From Myxococcales bacterium (GTDB lineage Bacteria > Myxococcota_A > Bradymonadia > UBA7976 > UBA1532): a stretch of 64,000 nt of DNA. The notes below the pieces were generated by a model. That model was given only the letters and a program-made list of their open reading frames with translations. It had not been told where the DNA came from and ran no database searches. Of this stretch, positions 17,797 to 27,123 are shown piece after piece. A program made the position numbers and the translations under genes. Every line of letters begins with the position of its first letter. Position 1 is the first letter of the stretch. The DNA lies in contig JACKDP010000004.1 of NCBI GenBank assembly GCA_020633435.1, positions 1 through 64,000 of the forward strand, given 5' to 3'.

Positions 17797-18549
17797 ATGA
17801 AGATCCTGGATCTGCGGGTCGCCGCCCGCGCCATCGCCCCCGAGGTCGTCGCCGATCCCGCCACCCGGGAGGCCGCGCTGCACACCTGGCGGGGCCGCAT
17901 GGTCAACGAGCACGGCTCGGCGCCCGTGTTCCTGGCCCTGGCCGACCAGCTCGCCGACGCCGGCGCCCCCGCGGCGCAGATCGAGGCCGTGCGGGCCATG
18001 GCCGACGAGGAGCGCGCCCATGGCGTCCTCTGCGGCTCCGTCGTCGAGGCCCTGGGCGGCGAGGCGCTGGCCCCGGCGCTGCCCGAGGAGCCCCTGCCCG
18101 TCCACGCCGACGTGGACCGGTTCGAGGCCGTGACCCGCAACCTGCTCTCGGTCTGCTGCCTGAGCGAGACGGTGGCCGTCGCCCTCATCGGCGCCGAGCG
18201 CCTGGAGATGCCGGCCGGCCCGCTGCAGGACGTGCTGACGCGCATCCTGGCCGATGAGGTGGGCCACGCGCGGCTCGGCTGGAAGTGGCTGGCCGAGCAC
18301 CAGGATCGCCTCGACGCCCCCCGCCGGGCGCGCCTGGGCCGCTACCTGGCCGTGGCGTTCGCGCACCTGGAGGCCCACGAGCTGGCCCAGCTCAAGCCCG
18401 GGGGCCCGGTGGACCCCCGCCTGGGCGTCTGCGACGGCGCCGCCGCCCGAGCGCTCTTCTACGCCACCGTCGAGACGGTCATCGTGCCGCGCCTCGACGC
18501 CCTCGGGCTGCCCGCCCGCCAGGCCTGGGCCGAGCGCGCCGCCGCCTGA
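17797..18549 (+). CDS. Ferritin-like di-iron domain protein
   Basis: 250 residues, all helical in appearance, no signal peptide. Two iron-ligand-type motifs are visible: DEERAHG (ExxH, about residue 69) and DEVGHARLGW (ExxH, about residue 155); additional Glu residues (CCLSETVAVALIGAE) lie on the helix before it. This is the pattern of the ferritin-like superfamily, whose members bind two irons for oxidation, oxygen activation or storage. The exact subfamily is not recognised. The gene follows the small lipoprotein by 10 bases with GAGGAGG as ribosome site, an unusual pairing whose meaning is unknown. Confidence 0.75.
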   Translation: MKILDLRVAARAIAPEVVADPATREAALHTWRGRMVNEHGSAPVFLALADQLADAGAPAAQIEAVRAMADEERAHGVLCGSVVEALGGEALAPALPEEPLPVHADVDRFEAVTRNLLSVCCLSETVAVALIGAERLEMPAGPLQDVLTRILADEVGHARLGWKWLAEHQDRLDAPRRARLGRYLAVAFAHLEAHELAQLKPGGPVDPRLGVCDGAAARALFYATVETVIVPRLDALGLPARQAWAERAAA

Positions 18550-18572
18550 ATCCCCTTTTCTTTCCGGGACTT

Positions 18573-19934
18573 CTAGAAGAGGGCGCCCACGCTCACGCCC
18601 GCGGAGAAGACCGTCGTCTCCTCCACGCGGAGGCGCTGGCCCACCGTGTCGATGGCCGGCACGAAGGTGGGGTTGTGCTCGGTGGGGTTGTAGCGGGGGC
18701 TCGTCGGGTCCTCGACGCGCCCGGAGCCATCGGCGTCCTTGCCGATGTTCGCCTTGCTGATGAAGTGCTCGGTGTCATGGGCCAGGCCCAGGTGGGCCGT
18801 CACGCGGGCGTGCTCCGAGAAGTAGGCCCCGATGTCGAGCTTGCCGCGCACCTGGACGAACTGCTCGACGGTGGTGATGCCGTCGTGGGGCTCGCCGCGC
18901 ACGCCGCTGCGGCTGCCCGGGTTGTAGCGCCCGCAGTTGCCCGCCCCGGGCTCGTTGGGGTCGGGGGTGCAGAGCTGGGCGCCGATCGCCAGGGCGTCGA
19001 AGAGCTCGGAGTAGTCGCGCCCCTCGGCCTGGTAGCCCGCGCCCAGGCCCAGATCGATGAAGAACTTCATGCCGCGGCTGGCATCCGACCACGGGATGAT
19101 CTCGGCCCCGAGGTCGAAGTCGGCCCGGCTGCCGGGGCCCACGTACTCCTGGGCGTCGCCGTAGTCGCGGAAGAGCGAGCCCTTCGCGGCGAACGGGAAG
19201 CGCGCCCCGATGCGGGCGTAGGGATCGGCGTACGGGGTGCGGTACGAGAAGGCCGAGCCGATGATCAGGGTGTGCAGGCCGCGGCCCACGCCCTCGTTGC
19301 CCAGCTTCATCACCTCGCCCGTCGGCACCTCCCAGCCCACCTCCAGGGCCCACTCGCCGCGCGTCACGTCGCGGTCGCGGCTGACGGGGGCGTAGCGGAC
19401 CATGAACGTCATGTCACCGAAGCCCGCCCGCGTCGGCAGCCCGTCGGTGGGCACCGGGAAGAGCTGCACGCCGCTCTCGGGGGCGATGGTGGAGTTCTCG
19501 GGGGTGATGGGCGCCTTGTCGGGATCGCCGCCGTTGCCCGCGAAGCGGATGTGCTGGCTGTCTTCCAGGACGACGGGGGCCGCGATGGACAGCTCGAGGT
19601 CGTGCCAGAGGCCGAAGCGGAAGCGGGGCACGATCTCGTGGGTGATGCGCTGGTAGCGCACCTCCTTGACCTGCAGCAGGCGGCCCGCCGGCCCGGCGTC
19701 CCCGCACGTCTCCTGGTCGCCCATGAAGCGGCTGGGGTTGGTCGCCTGGTTGGGATCGCAGCCGTACTCGCGGGTGATCTTCGCGCGGCGCAGCGTGCGG
19801 CGGTAGCGAATTTCCCCAACGAAGTCGAAGAGATCGGGGCCGTCGGCGGCGTCGATGACGTCCGCCACCTCCGCGGCCGGGGCCGGCGTGACGATGCTGA
19901 AGAGGAGCGCGGCGACGAGGCCCCGGCGGATCAT
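18573..19934 (-). CDS. Outer-membrane barrel protein, porin/transporter-like
   Basis: 453 residues from the ATG at 19934, chosen because GGGAGG lies 8 bases before it and a signal peptide (LVAALLFSIVTPAPAAE) begins there. The mature protein is a long series of amphipathic strands ending in VSVGALF, with the terminal Phe expected of barrels assembled by BamA. Two Cys pairs (GCDPN, ETCGDAG; LCTPDP, NCGRYN) are in loops. It resembles uncharacterised proteobacterial outer-membrane transporters. It is downstream of the sigma-54 activator gene and the small exported protein but separated by 80 bases. Confidence 0.78.
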   Translation of the reverse strand: MIRRGLVAALLFSIVTPAPAAEVADVIDAADGPDLFDFVGEIRYRRTLRRAKITREYGCDPNQATNPSRFMGDQETCGDAGPAGRLLQVKEVRYQRITHEIVPRFRFGLWHDLELSIAAPVVLEDSQHIRFAGNGGDPDKAPITPENSTIAPESGVQLFPVPTDGLPTRAGFGDMTFMVRYAPVSRDRDVTRGEWALEVGWEVPTGEVMKLGNEGVGRGLHTLIIGSAFSYRTPYADPYARIGARFPFAAKGSLFRDYGDAQEYVGPGSRADFDLGAEIIPWSDASRGMKFFIDLGLGAGYQAEGRDYSELFDALAIGAQLCTPDPNEPGAGNCGRYNPGSRSGVRGEPHDGITTVEQFVQVRGKLDIGAYFSEHARVTAHLGLAHDTEHFISKANIGKDADGSGRVEDPTSPRYNPTEHNPTFVPAIDTVGQRLRVEETTVFSAGVSVGALF

Positions 19935-20014
19935 CGAAAACCTCCCGAGCGAACCGGACGCCACGATAGCCCTGGTGGGGCCGGGAGTAAACGATGCACC
20001 GGCTGGCGCCCCGG

Positions 20015-20515
20015 TCAGGGCTGGCCGTCGGGCGGCGCCGAGGCGGGGGCGGGGGCGCTCGCCGGCGCCGCCTCGCTCGCGGGCGCGGCCTCGGTCGGGG
20101 GCGCCTCGGGCACCTCGGCGGGCTCCGGCCCCATGCGCCGGAAGCTGTTGCCGCGGGCGGCGAGGGCGAGCTGCCCCGACGGCCCCCGGTTCAGGAACGC
20201 GATGGTCGTCTGCCCCTCGGTCAGCAGCGGCGTCGGCCGCGGCCCGGCCCAGCCCGAGCGCGGGCGGCGGTGGGTGTAGCGGAACGTCACCTCCTCCCCC
20301 ACCTGGGCCTTGCCCCGCTCCACCCGCAGGACCTTCGCCGTCACGTCCACCTCCTGGGACTCGCAGAGGCCCAGGCAGAGGGACGTCTTCACCGCCGTGA
20401 CCCGCAGGCGCACCACGTCGGAGGCCTCGGCCTGCATCTGCTCGTAGTACTGCGGGGCGATCTCCGCCCAGGCGGGCAGCGCCGCCAGCAGCGTCGCGAC
20501 GAGGACGGCGCGCAT
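20015..20515 (-). CDS. Small exported protein with Pro/Ala-rich tail
   Basis: 166 residues from the ATG at 20515, supported by GGGAGGGG just upstream; a start 21 bases earlier would overlap the preceding gene. A signal peptide ends at PAWA-EIAP. The body (about residues 20-115) looks like a small beta-domain with a CLGLCES Cys pair. The last 45 residues are Pro/Ala/Glu repeats. It lies 13 bases after the sigma-54 activator gene, so it is probably in the same transcript. Function unknown. Confidence 0.72.
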   Translation of the reverse strand: MRAVLVATLLAALPAWAEIAPQYYEQMQAEASDVVRLRVTAVKTSLCLGLCESQEVDVTAKVLRVERGKAQVGEEVTFRYTHRRPRSGWAGPRPTPLLTEGQTTIAFLNRGPSGQLALAARGNSFRRMGPEPAEVPEAPPTEAAPASEAAPASAPAPASAPPDGQP

Positions 20516-20528
20516 GGCCCCTCCCAGC

Positions 20529-21923
<1,395 letters not shown>

Positions 21924-22025
21924 CGGGGCTCCGCTGGGTTGCCGGGATGGTAGCCGCCCGGGCACACGAGGGGAAGCGGCGGAACCCGCGCCCTCGGCGC
22001 CGGCCCGTGTGGTACCGTGCGCGCC

Positions 22026-24890
22026 ATGGGCCGGGTCGTGTTCCTCCTCCTCCTCCTGGTGGGCCGCGCGAGCGCTGGTGACGGCGATCTGACGTGGCGC
22101 ACGGTGGACACGCCCCACTTCGCCCTGCACTACCCCGAGGGCCTGGAGCGCGTGGCCTTCCGCGCGGCCCGCCTGTGCGAGGAGGCCCACGCCGCCCTCA
22201 CGCCCCTGCTCGACCACGTCCCCGACCGGCGCACCCACGTCGCGCTGACCGACTTCGGCGACTTCGCCAACGGCAGCGCCACGGCGCTCCCCTACCCGCG
22301 CATCACGCTGCTGGCGGCGCCGCCGGCCCTCGACGGGAACCTGAACGACTACGACGACTGGCTGCGGCTGCTCGTCTTCCACGAGTACGCCCACATCCTG
22401 CAGCTCGACAACGTGAGCGGCCTGCCGGCGCTGTTCAACGCCCTGTTCGGCAAGAAGTTCGCGCCCAACCACAACGTGCCCTCCTTCCAGCTCGAGGGCG
22501 AGGCCGTCTGGGTGGAGTCGCTGACGTCGGGCCGCGGGCGCATCCGCTCGGCCGTCTTCCGGGGCACGCTGCGGGCGCAGGCCCTGGCCGGCCGCCTGCC
22601 GGGCATCGACGCGCTGGTCCACGCCCCGCTCGACTTCCCCGGGCCCAACGTCTGGTACATGCACGGGGGCCACTTCTTCGACTGGGTGGGCCGGACGCGC
22701 GGGCTGCAGTCGGCGGGGCTCGCCCACGACGCCATGAGCGACCAGCTCATCCCCTTCGCCCTCAACCGGGCGCTGCGCTCGGCGACGGGCGAGACGCTGA
22801 CGGCCCTGCACGCCGCGTGGGTGGCCGACCTGACGGCGCGCTCCCAGGCCGAGCTGGCGGGCCTCGAGGCCGAGGGCCTCACGCCGCACACGGCCCTCAC
22901 CACGAGCGGCCAGCGCCACGAGCAGCCGCGCTTCCTGCCCGATGGCACCCTGCTGGCCCTGCACTCGGCCTCGCAGGAGCCCTACGGCATCTGGGCCCAC
23001 CCGGCGGACGGCAGCCCGGCCCGGCTCGCGGTGGAGGTCGACGGCGCGAGCGGCTTCGACGTCTGCGCCCACGGACGCTTCCTCGTCTACGAGCTGCCCC
23101 AGCCCTTCCGCGAGGCCTACAGCTTCCACGACCTGTACCTGCTCGACCTCGGGACGGGCGAGCGCCGCCGGCTGACGCGCGGAGGGCGCCTGCGCGAGGC
23201 GGCGTGCAGCACCGATGGGACGTTCGTCGTCGCCAGCCAGATCGTCGCCGGCCGCACGCGCCTGGTGCGGGTGGACGTCGCCGACGGCCGCCTGACGGTG
23301 CTGCACGATCCCGGTGGCCTCGACCAGATCACCCACCCGGCCATCTCCCCCGACGGCCGCCTGGTGGTCGCCACGCGCGTCAGCCAGCGCCACGGCCGCG
23401 ATCTGGTGGCGCTGCACCTGGACGACGGCCGGCTGGAGCGGCTGACGAACGACGACGCGCTGGAGCTGATGCCCCGGTTCAGCCCCGATGGGCGCTGGAT
23501 CGTCTATGCCAGCGACAAGACAGGGATTTTCGATCTGTACGCCCAGGCGACGGACGCCCTGGGGGCGAGCCGCCGGCTCACGCGGGTGGCGACGAGCGCC
23601 CTCGACCCGGCCATCTCACCGGATGGGCAGCGGCTCGTCTTCCGCCTGATCACGTCAGAGGGCACGGACCTGCACGAGACGCCCTTCCGCCCCGACGACG
23701 CGGTGGTGGAGGGCGAGGCGGCCCCCCCGGAGGTCCCCCGACCCGACGTCGGCGACGCCCCCCTGCCCTCGCGGCCCTACGCGGCCACCGAGACGCTGTG
23801 GCCGGTGGCCTGGAGCCCGGCGTTCTCCGTCACCAACGCCACCGACGCCGCCAGCCAGCTCGGCGTCGAGCTCGACGCCGCCGACGCCTCGGGCCACCAC
23901 TTCCTGGTGGCGGCGGTGAACACGACGCCGGCCGAGCAGGGCCTCGCCGCCAGCCTCAGCTACAGCCTGCACCTGTTCCGCCCGACGTTCACCATCAGCG
24001 CCTCCCACGCCACCCAGACGCGGGCGAACGGCGCGCTGCACGGCAGCCTGCCCCAGGACTGGCGGGAGGCCACCACCAGCTTCGGCGCCACCGCCTCGGT
24101 GGGCTTCGGCCGGGCCGCCCGCGGCGCCTCGGCCAGCCTTCGCTATGGCTACAGCCTGTTGAGCCCGATCGAGAACGTCGACCCGGCCCATGACCCGCTC
24201 GACCGCGGCCCCATCCTGCCGGAGGCCGACACCCGGGGCAGCCTGTCCGCCACCATGCGGTTTGGCGACGTCGACGCGACGCCGTTCGCCATCTCCACGG
24301 AGGCCGGCCGCACCTTCGGCGCCACCGTCCGGTTCCGGCACCCCCAGCTTGGCGGCGACCTGGAGACGGCCGAGATCTTCCTCGACTACGCGGAGTACCT
24401 GGACCTCTGGTGGCGGCACGCCCTCGCCCTGCGCCTCGTCACCGCGTTCGGCCGCGGCGAGGCCGACCAGCGCGTCTTCTACGCCCTCGGCGCGCCCCAG
24501 GAGCGCAACATCCTGCTCGACGCCCTCGACGAGATCATCCTCGGCAGCACCTTCCTGCGCGGCTACCCCGGCGGCTCCGTCCGCGGCGACCGCTACGCCC
24601 TCGTCACCGCCGAGTACCGCCTGCCCATCGCCGACATCTTCGCCGGCCCCTCCGTCGTGCCCGCCTTCTTCCGCCGTCTCAAGCTGGCCCTGTTCACGGA
24701 CTGGGGCCAGGCCGACACCGAGACGCTGCGCGCCACCCCCGACGCCTGGAAGAAGTCCGTCGGCGTCGAGGTGGTCTCCGAAGCCACCATCGGCTGGCGC
24801 CTCGCCCTCAACGCCCGCGTCGGCTACGGCTGGGGCCTGGACGAGGGCGGTGAGGGGCAGTGGTACTTCTTCCTGGGCAACTGGTTCTGA
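22026..24890 (+). CDS. Zinc-protease / beta-propeller / barrel fusion protein
   Basis: 954 residues with a signal peptide (FLLLLLVGRASA). Residues about 25-260 hold a peptidase-like domain with the HEYAH zinc motif (119-123) and a downstream LEGEAVW segment that could supply the third ligand, as in gluzincins. Residues about 285-560 are a TolB/PD40-type beta-propeller, with repeats such as HPAISPDGRLV, MPRFSPDGRWIVYAS and DPAISPDGQRLVF. The C-terminal third resembles a BamA/Omp85-like surface-antigen barrel (RGYPGGSVRGDRYALVTAEYR) and ends in FLGNWF. This suggests a protease tethered in the outer membrane. Start at 22026 rather than the GTG 9 bases earlier is uncertain. Confidence 0.85.
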   Translation: MGRVVFLLLLLVGRASAGDGDLTWRTVDTPHFALHYPEGLERVAFRAARLCEEAHAALTPLLDHVPDRRTHVALTDFGDFANGSATALPYPRITLLAAPPALDGNLNDYDDWLRLLVFHEYAHILQLDNVSGLPALFNALFGKKFAPNHNVPSFQLEGEAVWVESLTSGRGRIRSAVFRGTLRAQALAGRLPGIDALVHAPLDFPGPNVWYMHGGHFFDWVGRTRGLQSAGLAHDAMSDQLIPFALNRALRSATGETLTALHAAWVADLTARSQAELAGLEAEGLTPHTALTTSGQRHEQPRFLPDGTLLALHSASQEPYGIWAHPADGSPARLAVEVDGASGFDVCAHGRFLVYELPQPFREAYSFHDLYLLDLGTGERRRLTRGGRLREAACSTDGTFVVASQIVAGRTRLVRVDVADGRLTVLHDPGGLDQITHPAISPDGRLVVATRVSQRHGRDLVALHLDDGRLERLTNDDALELMPRFSPDGRWIVYASDKTGIFDLYAQATDALGASRRLTRVATSALDPAISPDGQRLVFRLITSEGTDLHETPFRPDDAVVEGEAAPPEVPRPDVGDAPLPSRPYAATETLWPVAWSPAFSVTNATDAASQLGVELDAADASGHHFLVAAVNTTPAEQGLAASLSYSLHLFRPTFTISASHATQTRANGALHGSLPQDWREATTSFGATASVGFGRAARGASASLRYGYSLLSPIENVDPAHDPLDRGPILPEADTRGSLSATMRFGDVDATPFAISTEAGRTFGATVRFRHPQLGGDLETAEIFLDYAEYLDLWWRHALALRLVTAFGRGEADQRVFYALGAPQERNILLDALDEIILGSTFLRGYPGGSVRGDRYALVTAEYRLPIADIFAGPSVVPAFFRRLKLALFTDWGQADTETLRATPDAWKKSVGVEVVSEATIGWRLALNARVGYGWGLDEGGEGQWYFFLGNWF

Positions 24891-24914
24891 CCGGCGCCCG
24901 CGGTGCCGTGCACT

Positions 24915-24926
24915 TTTCTGCAGAAA
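24915..24926. promoter_or_regulatory. 12-bp perfect palindrome upstream of the RAYT gene
   Basis: TTTCTGCAGAAA is a perfect AT-rich palindrome in a GC-rich gap, 63 bases before the transposase-like gene. It could be an operator; no family is assigned. Confidence 0.25.
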
Positions 24927-24988
24927 TCCTGCGACACGCGCCGCGACTGACCGAAAGCAAGGGAGCACCCACCACGGAGGCTCCCCCC

Positions 24989-25924
24989 ATGGCCCACACC
25001 CTGCGCATCGAGCTCGTCCACCGCGCCTTCATGACCGCGCGGCTCGGCATCCTCATGATGCTCTACGAGATCACCAGCAAGGTCGTCGACGACCGGTTCG
25101 CCTTCATCCCCACCGAGAAGTGCGTCGAGATCCTCCAGGGGGTCCTCGCCCGCGCCCAGGAGAAGTTCCCGCTCATCGACGTCTACGCCTTCCACTTCCT
25201 GTCCAACCACCTGCACCTGCTCATCGGCGCGCCCACGCTGGCCCACAAGAGCGCCTTCCTGGAGTGGACGCTGCGAGAAATCTCCAAGCGGATCAACCAG
25301 TTGCTCGGCCGGACGGGCAGCCTGCTGGAGCAGAACCACTGCATCCAGATCACGACCGAGGAGCACGCGCTGCAGCGGCTGCAGTACATCATGGGCCAGG
25401 CCACGGCCCAGTTCCTCGTGCGGCACCCGGCCGACGACTTCTTCGCCTGCTCGACGCCGTTCCTGCTCTTCGGCAAGCCGGTGGAGGGCGTGTTCAGCTA
25501 CGCCGGCCAGGACCCCAAGACGCTGACGGTGCGCATCGACCGGCTGCCCGGCCTTGAGGCCCTGAGCCCGAAGGACCACCGCGCGCTGATGTGGCAGCTC
25601 GCCGACGACGTGGCCAGCCAGGCGCGGCCGAAGCGGAAGAAGGCCGGCGTCCGCATCCCCGACCCCGAGGCGTTGCGGCGCCTCGACCCCATGACGAAGC
25701 CCCGCGTGCGGGATCGCAGCCCCGCCCCCGTCGTCCATGGTCCGCCGGAGCACCACCAGGAGTGGCGCGAGGCCCAGGAGGCCCTGCGCGAAGCCTACTC
25801 CCGCGCGACGCGGGCCTTCCACGCCTGGCAGGCCGACCCGACGCAGCTGATGATCCCGTGGCCGCCACACACGCTGCCCCCGGCCTTCGCCCGGCCCAGG
25901 GGACCCCGAGCCGGCGCGGCCTGA
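24989..25924 (+). CDS. REP-associated tyrosine transposase (RAYT), Y1_Tnp family
   Basis: 311 residues from the ATG at 24989, with GGAGG 8 bases upstream. The HUH motif appears as NHLHLLIG (His74, His76) and a candidate catalytic Tyr133 lies in LQYIMGQATAQFLV, the region that reads YIHLNPVRA in many family members. These single-strand endonucleases bind and process REP hairpins. The catalytic domain is about 190 residues; the remaining about 120 residues are a basic, Pro-rich C-terminal extension not present in short E. coli-type RAYTs. There are no flanking IS ends, as expected for RAYTs, but two REP-like repeats lie just downstream. Confidence 0.85.
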   Translation: MAHTLRIELVHRAFMTARLGILMMLYEITSKVVDDRFAFIPTEKCVEILQGVLARAQEKFPLIDVYAFHFLSNHLHLLIGAPTLAHKSAFLEWTLREISKRINQLLGRTGSLLEQNHCIQITTEEHALQRLQYIMGQATAQFLVRHPADDFFACSTPFLLFGKPVEGVFSYAGQDPKTLTVRIDRLPGLEALSPKDHRALMWQLADDVASQARPKRKKAGVRIPDPEALRRLDPMTKPRVRDRSPAPVVHGPPEHHQEWREAQEALREAYSRATRAFHAWQADPTQLMIPWPPHTLPPAFARPRGPRAGAA

Positions 25925-26094
25925 CCGCCCGCCGGCGCCCTCGAAGTCGTTGCCCCACCGCGCCGCCCGGCGCGACGGGAGGCGTGTGCCTGCCGCGACA
26001 GCCCCAACGCCGCCGTACCAGCAGCGCCCCCCCGGCGGGACCCGCAACGCTGCCCCTCCCAGCCCAACACCCCGCCCAGATGGGCCAGACCCCG

Positions 26095-26155
26095 CCCCCG
26101 CATCCAACCTCACCGCAAGATTGCAGGCGTCCTAGGGTCTACCCGGTACGACCTG
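26095..26155 (+). repeat. REP-like repeat, copy 1
   Basis: 61-base unit matching copy 2 at all but four positions. It contains the imperfect palindrome GGTCTACCCGGTACGACC (26136-26153), which folds as a 7-bp stem with one bulged C and a 3-base loop, as REP hairpins typically do. Confidence 0.75.
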
Positions 26156-26167
26156 CCGCCCCTGCCG

Positions 26168-26228
26168 CCCCCGCATCCAGCCTCACCGCATGATTGCAGG
26201 CGTCCAAAGGTCTACCCGGTACGACCTG
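26168..26228 (+). repeat. REP-like repeat, copy 2
   Basis: Second 61-base unit, offset 73 bases from copy 1, with the same bulged palindrome at 26209-26226. A shortened, divergent palindrome follows at about 26230-26250. Confidence 0.75.
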
Positions 26229-26256
26229 GGGTCTGGGGTCCGGCACGACCTGGGGG

Positions 26257-27123
26257 TCACCGCGCCGGCACGATGGCCCAGAAGGCGCCGCGGAGGTCGC
26301 CTTCGTGGAAGCCGGTGGCGCGGTCGGCTGGGTAGGCGGCGCTGAGGGCGGCGCGCACCGGGTCGGCGAGCTGCTCGCCATGGCAAGTCAGGCACATGCC
26401 CGCCGTTCGGATGGGCTCGAGGTACCCGACGCGGTCGCCGGGGAGCTGCCGGGTGAGGTAGGGCGTCCCGGGGGCGCGCTGCAGCTCGGCGTAGAGCGTC
26501 TCCTGCCACGGCGCGAGGGCGTTCTGGGGGTTGCGCAGGCGGTGGCTGACGCGGCCGACCTGCACGCCGTCGGGGCCTTTGCTGAGCGCGGGCGCCTGGG
26601 TGCGGCAGGTGTCGATGGCGCCGACGGGGCCGTGGGCCTGGAGCGCGCCGACCAGGGCGGCCTTGAGGCCCTGCTTGACCGGGCCGAGCGCCGCCTGGGC
26701 GCGCTGGACGGGGGCGGCGTCGGGGGCGAGCGGCGGCGGCGGTGGGAGGGCGCGCACGTCGAGCGGTGGGCGCCGACCCGTCTCCTTCGGGCCGTAGTGG
26801 GTGGCCAGGTAGGCGACCAGGGGCTCCTCGACCTCCGGGGCGATGGGCCAGAGGTTCTGGGTGGCCTGCATCCAGCGGATGAGGTGGATCCAGTGGTCGC
26901 GGTCGCCGCGGTTCTGGGTGACGAGCTTGAGGCTGTGGCAGCCGCTGCAGTTGGCCGCCACCAGCGCCCAGCCGGGGGCACGGATGAGGCCGGTGTCGGG
27001 GTCGAGGCTGCCGTCCTCGACGGCCGGGGCCGCGGGGGCGGGCGGGCTCGGGGCCGCGGTGGGCGCCGGCGGGGCGTCCTGGCAGCCCGCGATTAGCGCC
27101 AGCAGCAGGAGGGCGCGGCGCAT
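26257..27123 (-). CDS. Di-heme cytochrome c lipoprotein (SorB-like plus DUF3365)
   Basis: 288 residues with a lipobox (LIAGC, Cys14). The first part holds a class I cytochrome c-like domain with heme motif CSGCH (59-63). After a Pro-rich linker, the second part looks like a Tll0287/DUF3365 domain, with the RVSHRLRNPQNALAPW segment and its own heme motif CLTCH (244-248). It starts inside the stop codon of the sulfite dehydrogenase gene (TGATG), so the two are translationally coupled. By analogy with SorAB it should accept electrons from the molybdenum subunit in the periplasm. The DUF3365 extension is not part of known SorB proteins. Confidence 0.85.
   Translation of the reverse strand: MRRALLLLALIAGCQDAPPAPTAAPSPPAPAAPAVEDGSLDPDTGLIRAPGWALVAANCSGCHSLKLVTQNRGDRDHWIHLIRWMQATQNLWPIAPEVEEPLVAYLATHYGPKETGRRPPLDVRALPPPPPLAPDAAPVQRAQAALGPVKQGLKAALVGALQAHGPVGAIDTCRTQAPALSKGPDGVQVGRVSHRLRNPQNALAPWQETLYAELQRAPGTPYLTRQLPGDRVGYLEPIRTAGMCLTCHGEQLADPVRAALSAAYPADRATGFHEGDLRGAFWAIVPAR

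Larger units (their letters stand above)
25925..26256. other. Intergenic region with REP-like repeats
   Basis: 332 bases without a convincing gene, between the RAYT gene and the convergent cytochrome gene. The first 170 bases are C-rich and show nothing recognisable. The rest holds two near-identical 61-base repeats and a degenerate third hairpin near 26230-26250. Confidence 0.7.

Noticed and set aside
21924..23417. Upstream in-frame extension of the sigma-54 activator.
   Set aside because: The extension is antisense to the protease-propeller gene, and the receiver domain starts exactly at the ATG at 21923.
24891..26256. Complete insertion sequence around the RAYT gene.
   Set aside because: No terminal inverted repeats, no target duplication and no IS200-type end hairpins flank the gene; RAYTs normally lack them.
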